Below, in pieces: positions 37,397 to 46,446 of a stretch of DNA of 64,000 nt; within the stretch, counting starts at the first letter, position 1; every line of letters starts with the position of its first letter. The notes under the pieces are model-generated. The model saw only the letters and a program-made list of their open reading frames with translations. It ran no database searches and was not told the DNA's origin. The stretch comes from Oceanibaculum indicum P24. GTDB taxonomy: Bacteria; Pseudomonadota; Alphaproteobacteria; Oceanibaculales; Oceanibaculaceae. The DNA is taken from positions 1 to 64,000 of the forward strand of contig NZ_AMRL01000007.1 in assembly GCF_000299935.1 (NCBI RefSeq), in the 5' to 3' direction. Position numbers and translations under genes: made by a program.

Positions 37397-37936
37397 ATGG
37401 CGATGAACGATACCAGCAAGGGCGCCGATACGGTGCCAGGCGCGCTCCCGGCGGAGGATACACCCCCGCTCGTCAATAGCCCCCGCGACGATGCCATTGC
37501 GGATTACGGCATGGACATCCAGTCGCCGATGCTGATGCGGCTCTATGAGTTGTGGCGGAGCAGGCGTGTCGGGGGGAAGCTGCCGGCGCGTGGCGATTTT
37601 GATCCGGTCGAGATGAAGGAATGTCTCGGGAATATCTTTATTCTCGAATATGTCCCCGAACTCGATAATTTCCGCTACACGCTGATCGGCACCAAGATCG
37701 TCAACTGGGTCGGCGTGGACAATACCGGCAAGCTGGTGGACGAGATTTTCGATGACCGCATGCGGCAGTTCTACAAGGGGTTGCAGGCACGACAGCTACC
37801 GGTCCGCACTTCCGGAAAAGTGGTCTGGCGGGGTAAGGACCATGTCGCCTATGAGCTGGTCACCCTGCCGCTGTCCGACGACAAGCAGGTGGTCAATCGC
37901 TTCATCGGGGCGATGGATTTCCATATGAAGTGCTGA
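37397..37936 (+). CDS. PAS_5-family protein, third of the triplet
   Basis: A 179-residue protein with a ~40-residue Pro/Asp-rich N-terminal tail, then a PAS_5 domain (LMRLYELWRSRRVGGKLPARGDFDPVEM, YVPELDNFRYTLIGTKIVNWVGVDNTGKLVDEIF). ATGs at 37397 and 37403 and a TTG at 37391 compete; no start has a strong ribosome site. A 250-nt AT-richer gap, likely with its own promoter, separates it from the second gene. It converges on aguA with 16 nt between them. Confidence 0.8.
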   Translation: MAMNDTSKGADTVPGALPAEDTPPLVNSPRDDAIADYGMDIQSPMLMRLYELWRSRRVGGKLPARGDFDPVEMKECLGNIFILEYVPELDNFRYTLIGTKIVNWVGVDNTGKLVDEIFDDRMRQFYKGLQARQLPVRTSGKVVWRGKDHVAYELVTLPLSDDKQVVNRFIGAMDFHMKC

Positions 37937-37952
37937 GCGCTGGCGTCCCCCT

Positions 37953-38984
37953 TCAGGGCATCGGCTCCTGCTGGGTAATGCAATGCACCCCGCCGCCGCC
38001 CTCGAACAGGATGGTGCCGGGCACGGTGACGATCTCACGCTCCGGGAATACGGCTTGCAGCGCGGCGATGGCGGGTTCGTCCGCCGGATCGTCATAGATT
38101 GGCAGCACCAGCCCCTGCTTCCCGTCCGGCACGCCGGCCAGGTAGAAATTCACGTAAGACATCGGCAGCCGTCCGCCGGTTGCCTCATCTTCGCGCCGTG
38201 CCGGCTGTTCGATCTCCACTACCTCCAGCTTGCGGCCCCGCGCATCCGTCGCGGCCTTCAGCGCGCGCAGATTTTCCTGCAGCGTCTCGTAGTCGCTGTC
38301 AGCCGGGTCGCGCGTCACCTGCGCCAGCACGAGGCTAGGTCGGGCGAAGCAGGCCACCGTGTCGATATGGCCGTCGGTGCCGACCGGCCCGTAATCGCCA
38401 TCCAGCCCGCCGGGCAGCCAGATCACCTTCTCCGCACCGGTGGCGGCGCAGAGTTCGCGTTCGATCTCGACATGGGTGAGGTCGGGATTGCGGTTCTGGT
38501 TCAGGATCGTGGTCTCGACCGCCAGCAGCGTGCCCTCGCCATCGACATGAATCGCCCCGCCCTCATTCACCAGCGGCGAGGGGCGGCGGGTGATGCCCTC
38601 ACGGTCCAGAATCCAGCCGGCCAGCGCCGCGTCGCGCTCATGCGGCTGGCGCTCGCCCCAGCCATTGAACACCCAGTCGGTGCCGGCGATGCCGCCCGTG
38701 CCATCGATGACGAAGCTGGGGCCGGTGTCGCGCAGCCAGGAATCGTCGTAGGACGCCTCGATCACTTCCGCAACGCCGTCCAGCAGCTGGCGGGCGTTCG
38801 GCGCATCCTCCGGGTTGGCCAGCATGCGCACCGGCTCGAACCGGGCAATCGCGCGGGCGACGGCGACGAAGGCGGCATGCGCCTCGCCCGTCTTCTCGCC
38901 CCACAGCCGCGTGCCGGCGGGCCAGGCCATCCAGCAGCGCCGGTGCGGGTGCCATTCGCCGGGCATGTAGAAGCTGCCGGTCAT
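37953..38984 (-). CDS. aguA: Agmatine deiminase AguA
   Basis: The 343-residue guanidino-group-modifying enzyme converts agmatine to N-carbamoylputrescine. Family marks: MPGEWHPHRRCWMAWP, SWLRDTGPSFV, LVNEGGAIHVDGEGTLL, GTDGHIDTVACF (catalytic His) and GGGGVHCITQQ with the nucleophile C335 near the C terminus. The first codon overlaps the stop of the upstream hydrolase gene (ATGA). With AguB it gives a complete agmatine-to-putrescine route; arginine decarboxylase is not in the window. Confidence 0.94.
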   Translation of the reverse strand: MTGSFYMPGEWHPHRRCWMAWPAGTRLWGEKTGEAHAAFVAVARAIARFEPVRMLANPEDAPNARQLLDGVAEVIEASYDDSWLRDTGPSFVIDGTGGIAGTDWVFNGWGERQPHERDAALAGWILDREGITRRPSPLVNEGGAIHVDGEGTLLAVETTILNQNRNPDLTHVEIERELCAATGAEKVIWLPGGLDGDYGPVGTDGHIDTVACFARPSLVLAQVTRDPADSDYETLQENLRALKAATDARGRKLEVVEIEQPARREDEATGGRLPMSYVNFYLAGVPDGKQGLVLPIYDDPADEPAIAALQAVFPEREIVTVPGTILFEGGGGVHCITQQEPMP

Positions 38985-39907
38985 CCTTTGTCCTCAGTCA
39001 TGAATGCATCGAAGGCGCGCCAGAATTCCAGCCGGATGGCATCCCGTTCAAGCAGGATTTCGTGTTCAGCCTCGGGAAAGTCGAGAATCCGGCAGGCCGG
39101 CATGTGCCGGGCAAGCTCGTGTTGGGCGGCGCTGCGCACGATGCGGTCGCGCCCGGCGCTGGCGATCAGCACCGGCGTTGTGATCTCGGCGGCATAGGAA
39201 GGCCGGCGCAGCAGACTCATGCTGTCGAAGGCGCTGTCCAGCCAGCGCCAGGTCGGCCCGCCCAGCGCGAGGTCGGGATCGTCCAGGATGAGCTGCTTGG
39301 TGCGCTCAAACCGTGCCCGGTCGCCGGTCAGCGGGTTGCCCTCGAAGCGCTTCTTCGCCGGGTCATAGGGGCCGGTATTCGGCACATAGGAATCGGGCGT
39401 GATATGCACCATCGCACAGGCAATGGCCCGGCTGATGGCGGGCGGCAGGAAGCCCGACCAGATGTCGATCATCGGCGCCACAGCCACGGCGCGGCGGAAA
39501 TCGCCGCCCCGGTCATGCAGCAGCCGCAGCAGGTTGTGCCCGCCCATGGAATGGCCGAGGCCGTAGAGCGGCCGCCCCGCCGCCAGCGGCAGCGCGACCT
39601 CGTCCAGTAGCTGCCTTGCATCCTGCTGGAAATGGCCGAAATCCAGCACATGCCCCTTGTGCCGGTCGGCCAGCCGCGGGTCCGACTTGCCCTGGCCGCG
39701 CCAGTCCAGCACCACGCAGTCATGGCCGCGTGCCGCCAGTTCCTCCACCACCTCCAGATATTTTTCGATGAATTCGGTGAAGCCCGGCAGCACCAGGAAG
39801 CAGCCGTGCGCCCCTTCGTGGCGGAAGGTCGCGTAACGCAGCCGCGCGCCGTCGCTGGCGGTCAGCCAGCCGACATTGCCGCCGGCCTGTTGGATTGGGT
39901 CTGACAT
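38981..39907 (-). CDS. Alpha/beta hydrolase of the lysophospholipase/monoacylglycerol lipase type
   Basis: The 308-residue hydrolase has the nucleophile elbow GHSMGG (S120), VVLDWRGQGKSD near residue 70, an Asp in SAGRDRIV and the catalytic His in EAEHEILLE. These match PldB/MGL-type (Hydrolase_4) enzymes that act on lysophospholipids or monoacylglycerols. There is no signal peptide. It is translationally coupled to aguA downstream and follows the FemAB-like gene by 7 nt, so the three form an operon whose shared logic is not obvious. Confidence 0.8.
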   Translation of the reverse strand: MSDPIQQAGGNVGWLTASDGARLRYATFRHEGAHGCFLVLPGFTEFIEKYLEVVEELAARGHDCVVLDWRGQGKSDPRLADRHKGHVLDFGHFQQDARQLLDEVALPLAAGRPLYGLGHSMGGHNLLRLLHDRGGDFRRAVAVAPMIDIWSGFLPPAISRAIACAMVHITPDSYVPNTGPYDPAKKRFEGNPLTGDRARFERTKQLILDDPDLALGGPTWRWLDSAFDSMSLLRRPSYAAEITTPVLIASAGRDRIVRSAAQHELARHMPACRILDFPEAEHEILLERDAIRLEFWRAFDAFMTEDKG

Positions 39908-39914
39908 GCTGTCC

Positions 39915-41093
39915 TTAACTTTCCGAATCCTGCCGGTAGGGGCTGTATTCCTGGGTCAGTGCCGCGATCTCGCGCTCGACCAGCGGGCGTTCGCGGTCCA
40001 TGGCGCGGGCAACGGCCTCGGCGAGGCCGGGATGGGCGATCCAGTGCGCGCTGTAGGTCGGGGCGGGCAGGTAGCCGCGCTGGATCTTGTGCGGGCCCTG
40101 CGCGCCGGCCTCCACGCGGGCCATGCCCTGCTCGATGGCCCAGTCGATGGCGCGGTAGTAGCAGGCTTCGAAATGCAGGAATTTCACATGCTCGTCGCAG
40201 CCCCAGTTGCGGCCATAGAGCGTGTCGGTGCCGGCAAGGTTCAGGGCACCGCAGACCGGTCGCGTGCCGTCCTCGCCGAGGAACAGCACGACGCGCTCCC
40301 CCAGCTTTTCGCCCAGCAGGTCGAAGAAGCCACGCGTCAGATAGGGCCAGCCCCATTTGCGGTCGATGGTGCTTTCATAGAAGCGGTAGAAGGCATCCCA
40401 GTGCGCCGGCTTCAGGTCGCTGCCGCTGTAAGCGGTAATGGCAATGCCGCTATCCTGTGCCTCGCGGCGTTCCTTGCGGATCTGCTTGCGCTTGCGGGAG
40501 TTCAGCGCGCCCAGGAAATCCTCAAAGCTGCCATAGCCCCGGTTCTCCCAGTGATATTGCTGGCCCATCCGGCGGATCAGGCCGAGATCGCCCATCTGCC
40601 GGTATTCCGGCTCGGTCGGGAAGGTCACATGCAGCGAGGACAGGCCGGCCTGCTCGCACAGCTGCACCAGCGCCGTCACCAGCGCCGGGCGCAGCCGCCC
40701 GGCATCTTCTCCGGGGGATACCAGCAGGCGCGGTCCGGTCGCCGGGGTGAAGGGTACGCAGACCTGCAGCTTCGGATAATAGCGCCCGCCCGCGCGCTCA
40801 AAGGCGTCGGCCCAGCCATGGTCGAACACATATTCGCCCTGGGAATGCAGCTTGATATAGGCCGGCGCGCAGGCCAGCAGCCGGTCCGCCGTGTCGCGCA
40901 GCGCCACATGCTGCGGCAGCCAGCCAGTCGCCTCCGTCCCGACCGAGCCGGATTCTTCCAGCGCTGACAGGAAGGCATGGCTGATGAAGGGATTGTCCGG
41001 CCCGGCGCAGCGATCCCATTCGGCGGCGCCGATCTCGGATATCCGGGCATGGACGGTGGCGGTGAGGCGCTCTTCCGGCGCGTCATCTGGCAT
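39915..41093 (-). CDS. FemAB/GNAT-like protein of the COG3146 family
   Basis: The 392-residue protein starts at ATG 41093; a longer frame to 41168 has an implausible N terminus. Characteristic segments are NPFISHAFLSALEESGSVG, YIKLHSQGEYVFDHGWADAFERAG, HWENRGYGSFEDFLGALNSRKRKQIRKERR, and WGCDEHVKFLHFEACYYRAIDWAIEQG with GAQGPHKIQRGYLP near the end. The family has two GNAT-like halves related to peptidoglycan-bridge FemAB enzymes, but no activity is proven. First gene of the set ending in aguA. Confidence 0.8.
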   Translation of the reverse strand: MPDDAPEERLTATVHARISEIGAAEWDRCAGPDNPFISHAFLSALEESGSVGTEATGWLPQHVALRDTADRLLACAPAYIKLHSQGEYVFDHGWADAFERAGGRYYPKLQVCVPFTPATGPRLLVSPGEDAGRLRPALVTALVQLCEQAGLSSLHVTFPTEPEYRQMGDLGLIRRMGQQYHWENRGYGSFEDFLGALNSRKRKQIRKERREAQDSGIAITAYSGSDLKPAHWDAFYRFYESTIDRKWGWPYLTRGFFDLLGEKLGERVVLFLGEDGTRPVCGALNLAGTDTLYGRNWGCDEHVKFLHFEACYYRAIDWAIEQGMARVEAGAQGPHKIQRGYLPAPTYSAHWIAHPGLAEAVARAMDRERPLVEREIAALTQEYSPYRQDSES

Positions 41094-41183
41094 GAAGAAA
41101 ACCTGCGTTGCGGTCACCAGCCCATTAGATCGGTCACCCGGCGCTCTGTGCAAGCGTTCGGTGCGCACCGGATCAGGACCGGA

Positions 41184-42470
41184 TCAGGACTCGCTGTCGC
41201 GCAGGGCCAGTGTCAGCTGTGCGGGGTCGATGACGGCGTCCCGCAGATTGGCGCCGATCAGGTTGGTGTTGTGCAGCTTGGCGCCGGTCAGGTCGGTCTT
41301 GGCCAGGTTGGCGCCGGACAGGATGGCGTTGGTGAGGTCGGCGCGCGACAGGTCGGCGCCAGCCAGGTTCGCCGGCCACAGCCGGCCGGTCGGCTTGCCG
41401 TCACTGTTCTTGATCTCGACCGAGGCGAGGGTGGCACCGCGCAGCCGGGCGGCGGTCATGTTGGCGTTGGACAGGTTGACCCCGTCCATCACCGCGCCTT
41501 CGAGGTCGGCCCCTTCCAGATTGGCCTCCGACAGGTCCGACATGACCAGCCGGCTGCCGGCCAGGCGCGCGCCCACCAGCACCGCGCCGCGCAGGTCGGC
41601 GCCGGACAGGTCGGCGCCGGACAGGTCCTGGCGGCTGAGGTCGGCCTTCGAGAGTTCGGCACGCACGCCCATAACGCCGTCGCTCTCGACCCAGGTGACA
41701 TGGTCGCGGACGATGTCGTGGATCGAGCGCGACAGGGCACGGCGCGTCTCCGCCATGTTGGCGCCGGTCAGGTCGGCGCCGCCCAGATCGACATTGGTCA
41801 GGATGGCGCGGTTCATCTCCGCGCGCGCCATGTTGGTCCGCGAGATCACGGCGCCGGTCAGGTTCACGCCGGTCAGATTGGCATCGGCCAGGTTGGCGCC
41901 GGTCAGGTTGGCGCCCGACAGGTCGGCCCCTTCCAGCTGTGCGCCCCGCAGATTGACGCCGGACAGGTTGGCGCCGCACAGCAAAGCACTTTCCAGATTC
42001 GCCTCGACCATAGTGGCGTTCGATAGGTCGGCGCCGGACATGTTGGCGCTCTGCAGCATGGCGGCATCCATCTCCGCGAAGCTGAGGTCGGCACGCAGCA
42101 TGGTCGCCGGGTTCGCGGGATTGCCGCTGATCAGCGCGCCGCCGCGCAGGTCGGCTTCCTTCAGATTGGCGCCGGTGAAGTTGGCGTTGCGCAGATGCGC
42201 GCCGCGCAGATCGGCACGGTGCAGCACCGCATTGCTGAGGTCGGCGGCATCCAGATTGACGCAGAACAGGTCGCAATAGCTGAGGTCCGCGCCGGCCAGG
42301 ATGCAGCGGCTGAGATTGGCGCCGGAGAATTTGGCGGACTGCAGGTTCAGATTGGCGAGGTTGAACCCGGACAGGTTCATGCCCGACAGGTTTGCACGGC
42401 CACCGCCGGGCTTCCGTTCAAGCCAGAATTCGTGACGCTGAATGAGCAGCAATATTTCCTGGGGGGTCAT
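41184..42470 (-). CDS. Bipartite pentapeptide-repeat protein, paralog 1
   Basis: The 428-residue protein is nearly all A(D/N)LxG-type pentapeptide repeats, predicted as two right-handed quadrilateral beta-helices. Each is headed by the same cap: H13-xx-W16-L...G-G-G-R-A-N-L-S and H257-xx-W260-V...G-V-R-A-E-L-S. Irregular loops break the coils at ~111-124 (GALISGNPANPATM) and ~353-368 (DGKPTGRLWPANLAGA). There is no signal peptide. Known pentapeptide proteins of this size include DNA-mimic gyrase protectors (Qnr/MfpA), but most have no known role. No ribosome site is evident before the ATG. Confidence 0.9.
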   Translation of the reverse strand: MTPQEILLLIQRHEFWLERKPGGGRANLSGMNLSGFNLANLNLQSAKFSGANLSRCILAGADLSYCDLFCVNLDAADLSNAVLHRADLRGAHLRNANFTGANLKEADLRGGALISGNPANPATMLRADLSFAEMDAAMLQSANMSGADLSNATMVEANLESALLCGANLSGVNLRGAQLEGADLSGANLTGANLADANLTGVNLTGAVISRTNMARAEMNRAILTNVDLGGADLTGANMAETRRALSRSIHDIVRDHVTWVESDGVMGVRAELSKADLSRQDLSGADLSGADLRGAVLVGARLAGSRLVMSDLSEANLEGADLEGAVMDGVNLSNANMTAARLRGATLASVEIKNSDGKPTGRLWPANLAGADLSRADLTNAILSGANLAKTDLTGAKLHNTNLIGANLRDAVIDPAQLTLALRDSES

Positions 42471-42599
42471 TCAATAATCCGTTCTAGGCCGTTCGCCCCG
42501 GGAAACAGAAGTGATGTGTCATCGTCACCAACATTCTCGCGCTGCGCATACTATGTCTTGGTGGCCCGGCCATCAAGACAGACGGGTGTTAATTGATGG

Positions 42600-42962
42600 T
42601 TAAGACCAGCCATCGACCACCACCTTATATATACGTGTGAAAACAGGTTGCTGGCTGTAGAAATGTTCTTCCAGCCGGGCGGTAAGGTGCCGCAGCTTGC
42701 AGGTCTCCACCAGATTTGCGAAACCCTCTGTCTCTTCCATCTCCTTCATTGTGATGCCAACACGCACAAGCGTCGTGTCCTTCAGGGGCTCGCCTTCGCT
42801 GTTGCGCAGGAAATAGAGCACGAAGCCGACGGCGGCCGGAACCGGGCTGCTTGCGGCATGATGCGTCACATCCTGCGAAACGCGTTTTGCGATATCCTCG
42901 AACTGCCGGCTTATATGCAGCAAGACAGCCTCTCGGCTGTTGCGGTCCTGGTGCTGCGGCAT
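42600..42962 (-). CDS. Small hypothetical protein
   Basis: A 120-residue soluble, mostly helical protein starting at ATG 42962; an ATG at 43037 has its GGGG directly abutting it and is less likely. Recognisable features are few: a His-rich start (MPQHQDRN), FEDIAKRVSQDVTHHAASSP, VGFVLYFLRNSEGEPLKD, and a C-terminal FTRIYKVVVDGWS. I do not recognise a family. It sits between the pentapeptide gene and the PAS kinase, divergent from the kinase. Confidence 0.6.
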   Translation of the reverse strand: MPQHQDRNSREAVLLHISRQFEDIAKRVSQDVTHHAASSPVPAAVGFVLYFLRNSEGEPLKDTTLVRVGITMKEMEETEGFANLVETCKLRHLTARLEEHFYSQQPVFTRIYKVVVDGWS

Positions 42963-43142
42963 GTGAATCCCCGAGTCGGAATGATGCTGAAGGAGAGCAG
43001 ATGACGCTATTATAGTATCGTATGCCGCTTTCAACATCCCCAGATTTTTTGTGTATTAGCAGATTCGAACAAGCCTGATTCGCGAAAAAGCATCTTGTTC
43101 ATTAAGCTTTTTTAAAAATCACCCCCTAAATAAAAAGGTATG

Positions 43143-43168
43143 TTGACATTGGGCACACAATGTTGCTC
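43143..43168. promoter_or_regulatory. Candidate operator: inverted repeat over a TTGACA box
   Basis: ACATTG (43146-43151) and CAATGT (43158-43163) form a perfect inverted repeat with a 6-nt spacer, overlapping TTGACA (43143-43148) in the AT-rich gap between the small hypothetical gene and the histidine kinase. It looks like a regulator site on the kinase promoter; no good -10 box was found at normal spacing. Confidence 0.35.
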
Positions 43169-43293
43169 GTTAGTTTGTCTAAAAATCGCATAGATTTATC
43201 GCAATCTGCTGGCGGGACACGCCAAGTGAAGCGGCCGGGGTGGCCAGACGGAACGTTCATGATTCTTCGCATCGGCGATAGCGGATATTCCGG

Positions 43294-44835
43294 ATGACCG
43301 GGGACGCCAGCAGACAACAACCCAGGGACGGTGTGCCCTCGTGGCCGGCGGTCTTCGATCATCCGCTGCTCGGCATGTTCCTGCTGGCCGATGACGGTGC
43401 CGGCGGATTCCGGCTGGCCGAGGTGAATACCCGCTTCGCCGCGCTGGCCGGGTTGCCGCCCGAGGCCATGGCCGGCCGGAGCCTCTACGACCTGATGAGC
43501 GTGCAGGAGGCGGCGTCCCTGCAGGCGCGGTTCCGGCAATGCCGGGACAAGGGCCTTCCGGTGCAATGCGAGGAAGTGGTGACGCTGCCGGCGGGAAAGA
43601 TGTGGTGGCGTCTCGATCTGCATCCTGTTGGTGGAAGCCCGGCTGGGGCGGTGGTTTTCGGCAGTGTCCTCGACCTTAGCGAACAGAAGCGGCTGCTTCA
43701 GGTGGTCCGGCAGAGCGAGCGGCGCATCCAGACGCTGGTCGAGGCGGTGCCCGACACGATGCTGCGGATCGACCGGACCGGGCGCGTGCTGGACATCGAG
43801 GAGGGCAAGGACAGCGCCCTGTGGATGGCGCCGGCAACGCTCATCGGCCGGCCGCTGGAGGCGGTTCTGCCGCCGGAGGCCGCCCCGCTTGTCCGTGCCG
43901 CGATCGACGCTGTCTTCGCCACCGGGACGACACAGCTGTTCGAGTTCTGGCTACAGGATTCGGCCGCCGGCGATGCGGCATCGGGCAGACGTGATCTGGA
44001 GGCGCGCATCGTGGTGCTGGATGCGGGCGAGGCGATGGCCTTCGTGCGCGACATCACCGGGCGCAAGCGGTTCGAGCGGGAAATGCTGCTGGCCAAGGAA
44101 CAGGCCGAGGCGGCGAACCGCGCGAAGTCGGAATTCCTGGCCAATATGAGCCATGAGCTGCGCACGCCGCTGAACGCGATCCTGGGATTCTCCGAGATCA
44201 TCCGCGATCAGGGGCTGGGGCCGGTCGGCCAGACAAAATATGCCGAATATGCCGCCGACATCCATCACAGCGGCAGCCAGCTGCTGGACAAGATCAACGA
44301 CATTCTGGATCTGGCGCGCATCGAATCCGGGCGGTTCGAATTCGCCGAGGGGCTGCTGGATATGGGCGGGCTGATCGATGCGGTCCTGCGCCCGCTTCAG
44401 CCCCGGCTGGAAGGCGCCGGCCTGACCGTGATCCGCCAGCCTGCGGCGGAGACGCTGCACATCCGTGCCGACGCCCGTGCATTGAAGCGCAGTCTGCTGA
44501 ACCTGCTGTCGAACGCCGCCAAATTCACCCGGCCGGGCGGTACGGTCACCTTGTCCTCGGGCCTCCTGCCCACAGGCGAGGTGGAGATCGCGGTGGCGGA
44601 TACCGGCATCGGCATCGAACCGGCGGCCATGGAACTGATCCTGCAGCCTTTCGGTCAGGCCGACGGTTCGCTGACCCGCTCCTTCGAAGGGGCGGGGCTG
44701 GGATTGCCGCTGGTGAAGTCGATGACCGAGATGCAGGGCGGCCGGCTGGTGCTGACCAGCACGCCGGATGTCGGTACCCGCGTTGCCATCGTGCTGCCGG
44801 CCAGCCGGCGCGTCGCCTCGGAACAGCCCGGCTGA
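43294..44835 (+). CDS. Cytoplasmic PAS-PAS sensor histidine kinase
   Basis: The 513-residue protein has no membrane segment. PAS1 spans ~18-130 ([14 protein letters not shown] to LDLSEQKR), PAS2 ~143-258 ([23 protein letters not shown] to [10 protein letters not shown]), a coiled linker ~258-282, then HisKA with H287 in [21 protein letters not shown], and HATPase with [19 protein letters not shown] and [12 protein letters not shown]. No receiver domain or cognate response regulator is adjacent. It lies between two paralogous pentapeptide-repeat genes on the opposite strand. Confidence 0.92.
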   Translation: MTGDASRQQPRDGVPSWPAVFDHPLLGMFLLADDGAGGFRLAEVNTRFAALAGLPPEAMAGRSLYDLMSVQEAASLQARFRQCRDKGLPVQCEEVVTLPAGKMWWRLDLHPVGGSPAGAVVFGSVLDLSEQKRLLQVVRQSERRIQTLVEAVPDTMLRIDRTGRVLDIEEGKDSALWMAPATLIGRPLEAVLPPEAAPLVRAAIDAVFATGTTQLFEFWLQDSAAGDAASGRRDLEARIVVLDAGEAMAFVRDITGRKRFEREMLLAKEQAEAANRAKSEFLANMSHELRTPLNAILGFSEIIRDQGLGPVGQTKYAEYAADIHHSGSQLLDKINDILDLARIESGRFEFAEGLLDMGGLIDAVLRPLQPRLEGAGLTVIRQPAAETLHIRADARALKRSLLNLLSNAAKFTRPGGTVTLSSGLLPTGEVEIAVADTGIGIEPAAMELILQPFGQADGSLTRSFEGAGLGLPLVKSMTEMQGGRLVLTSTPDVGTRVAIVLPASRRVASEQPG

Positions 44836-44855
44836 CGGGGGTTATTTTCCAGCGG

Positions 44856-46091
44856 CTATTCCCCGGTGATCGCCTTGTCCATCTGCGCGACGTCGATGAT
44901 GGTATCGGTCAGGTTCGCGTCGGTCAGGTTGGCGCCGTTCAGGTCGGCGTCAGTCAGGTCGGCATCCATCAGATTGACGTGCCGCAGATCGGCCTGCGCC
45001 AGCTTTGCGCCGCGCAGCCGGGCGCCGGCCAGGTTGGTCGGCCATTTGCGCCCGGTCGGCCGGCCCTGGCCATCCTTCAGATCGACCGGGCCGAGGCTCG
45101 CCTTGCGCATGTCGGCGCCGGACAGGTCGGCATCCACCATGCTGGCGCCATCGACGATGGCGCCCAGGAAGCTGGCATTGGTCAGCACGGCGCGCGACAG
45201 GTCGGCCATCACCAGCCGGCAGCGCTCGAACTTGGCGCCGACCAGCTTGGTGTCCTTCAGTTCCGCGCCGGACAGGTTGGTGCCGCTGAAATCCATGTAG
45301 CTGAGGTCGGTGCCCGACAGCACCGCGCGCTCGCCAGTGCGGCCCTGGTCCTTGATCCACAGCGCATGCTTGTCCAGCACCGCCTGCACGTTCGGCGGCA
45401 GCCCTTCCTGCATGCCGACCAGCTGGGCGCCGGTGACATCGACCGCCGACATGTCCACGCCTTCCAGATTGGCGCCGACCAGCGTGGCGTTCTTCATCAC
45501 CGCATTGGCGACGACGGCGCCTTCCAGATTGGCGCCCGACAAATTGGCGCCGGTCAGGTTGGCCTCGGCCAGATTGGCGCCCGACAGATTGGCGCCCGTC
45601 AGGTCGGCACCCTTCAGGTTGACGCCCGACAGGTTGGCGCCGGCCAGCGCCGCCCCCTTCAGGTTGCAGTTCATCATCGCGGAGTTCGACAGGTCGGCGC
45701 CGTTGGAATTGGCGTTGCGCATCCGCTCATTCTCGTGGTCGCCGCCGCCATACAGGGCGCCGCCGCGGAAATCCGCCTGCTCCAGATTGGCATTGTTCAG
45801 ATTGGCCCGCCGCAGGCTGACGCCGCGCAGGTCGCATTTGCGCAAATTCGCCTGGCGCAAATCGGCGCGGTCCAGCGTCGCGCAGAACAGGTCGGCCTCT
45901 TCCAGTACGCAGCCCGCCAGCACGGTGCGGTGCAGATTGGCGCCCGCCATATTGGCGCCTTTCAGGTTCGCCCTGGCCAGGGTCAGCCCCGACAGGTCGC
46001 GCATCGACAGATTGGCGCGTAACCCGCCCTTGCGGTGTTTCAGCCAGCTTTCATGCTGGTCGATGATCGAGGCAATTTCCTGCGGCGTCAT
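44856..46091 (-). CDS. Bipartite pentapeptide-repeat protein, paralog 2
   Basis: The 411-residue protein has the same plan as the one at 41-42 kb: N-terminal MTPQEIASIIDQHESWL cap (H13, W16), pentapeptide coils ~25-225 broken by GALYGGGDHENERM (~111-124), a second cap VLDKHALWIKDQGRTGERAVLS (H242, W245; quoted in parts VLDKHALWIKD and GERAVLS), coils ~258-335, a GRPTGRKWPTNLAGA loop (~343-357), and final coils ending in IIDVAQMDKAI. The co-linear caps and loops show the two genes are duplicates. Function unknown. Its stop lies 20 nt from the end of the kinase gene. Confidence 0.9.
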   Translation of the reverse strand: MTPQEIASIIDQHESWLKHRKGGLRANLSMRDLSGLTLARANLKGANMAGANLHRTVLAGCVLEEADLFCATLDRADLRQANLRKCDLRGVSLRRANLNNANLEQADFRGGALYGGGDHENERMRNANSNGADLSNSAMMNCNLKGAALAGANLSGVNLKGADLTGANLSGANLAEANLTGANLSGANLEGAVVANAVMKNATLVGANLEGVDMSAVDVTGAQLVGMQEGLPPNVQAVLDKHALWIKDQGRTGERAVLSGTDLSYMDFSGTNLSGAELKDTKLVGAKFERCRLVMADLSRAVLTNASFLGAIVDGASMVDADLSGADMRKASLGPVDLKDGQGRPTGRKWPTNLAGARLRGAKLAQADLRHVNLMDADLTDADLNGANLTDANLTDTIIDVAQMDKAITGE

Positions 46092-46404
46092 GGCATCCTG
46101 CGCTGTAAGGCCGCCCTTACTGGAGGCCTGTTTCGGTCGTCGTTCTGTCTGTCGCGCCCGTTTATCGGGTCGCCGGTTTGTGAGTGCCGTACGAAAGAAA
46201 GCAGGCCCGGTAAGTGAAAGTGTTTTTCGTAAAGATTGTATTACCGGTCCCGCGCAATCCCCATCGGAGTATGTTGTGAGAGCGCTGCGACCGCAAGACG
46301 TTCGGCAATGTCTTCGGCGCCCTGATTTTCATATTGTCGGTCGCCGGTCCGCCGTGCTTCCCTCGATTTTGGGAAAATTGTCCTATATTTCCGTGTTCCC
46401 CAAT
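46092..46404. other. Intergenic region upstream of the HDAC-like gene
   Basis: About 310 nt with no supported gene. It must carry the promoters of the pentapeptide gene (minus) and the deacetylase gene (plus). The part at 46330-46410 is AT-richer (GATTTTGGGAAAATTGTCC), a likely promoter zone for the deacetylase. Confidence 0.4.
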
Positions 46405-46446
46405 AAAGACCCGACAGTAAAGACCGGACAGGGAAGACCCGATGGC
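46405..46446 (+). repeat. Three 14-bp tandem repeats abutting a start codon
   Basis: AAAGACCCGACAGT, AAAGACCGGACAGG and GAAGACCCGATGGC follow each other without gaps; the third copy includes the ATG (46442) and the second/third junction forms the ribosome site GGGAAG. Direct reading of the sequence; the effect on translation is not known. Confidence 0.7.

Noticed and set aside
40891-42279. Long plus-strand frames opposite both pentapeptide genes (also 44979-46022 and 45310-46578)
   Set aside because: Their repetitive translations (RSAPDR-, VGAGQVG-type) are the mirror of the pentapeptide repeats, not a second protein family.
41184-46091. 15-bp periodic DNA that could be taken for tandem repeats or a CRISPR-like array
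   Set aside because: The period is five codons and the units diverge at the DNA level as expected for pentapeptide coding; no constant repeat with unique spacers exists.
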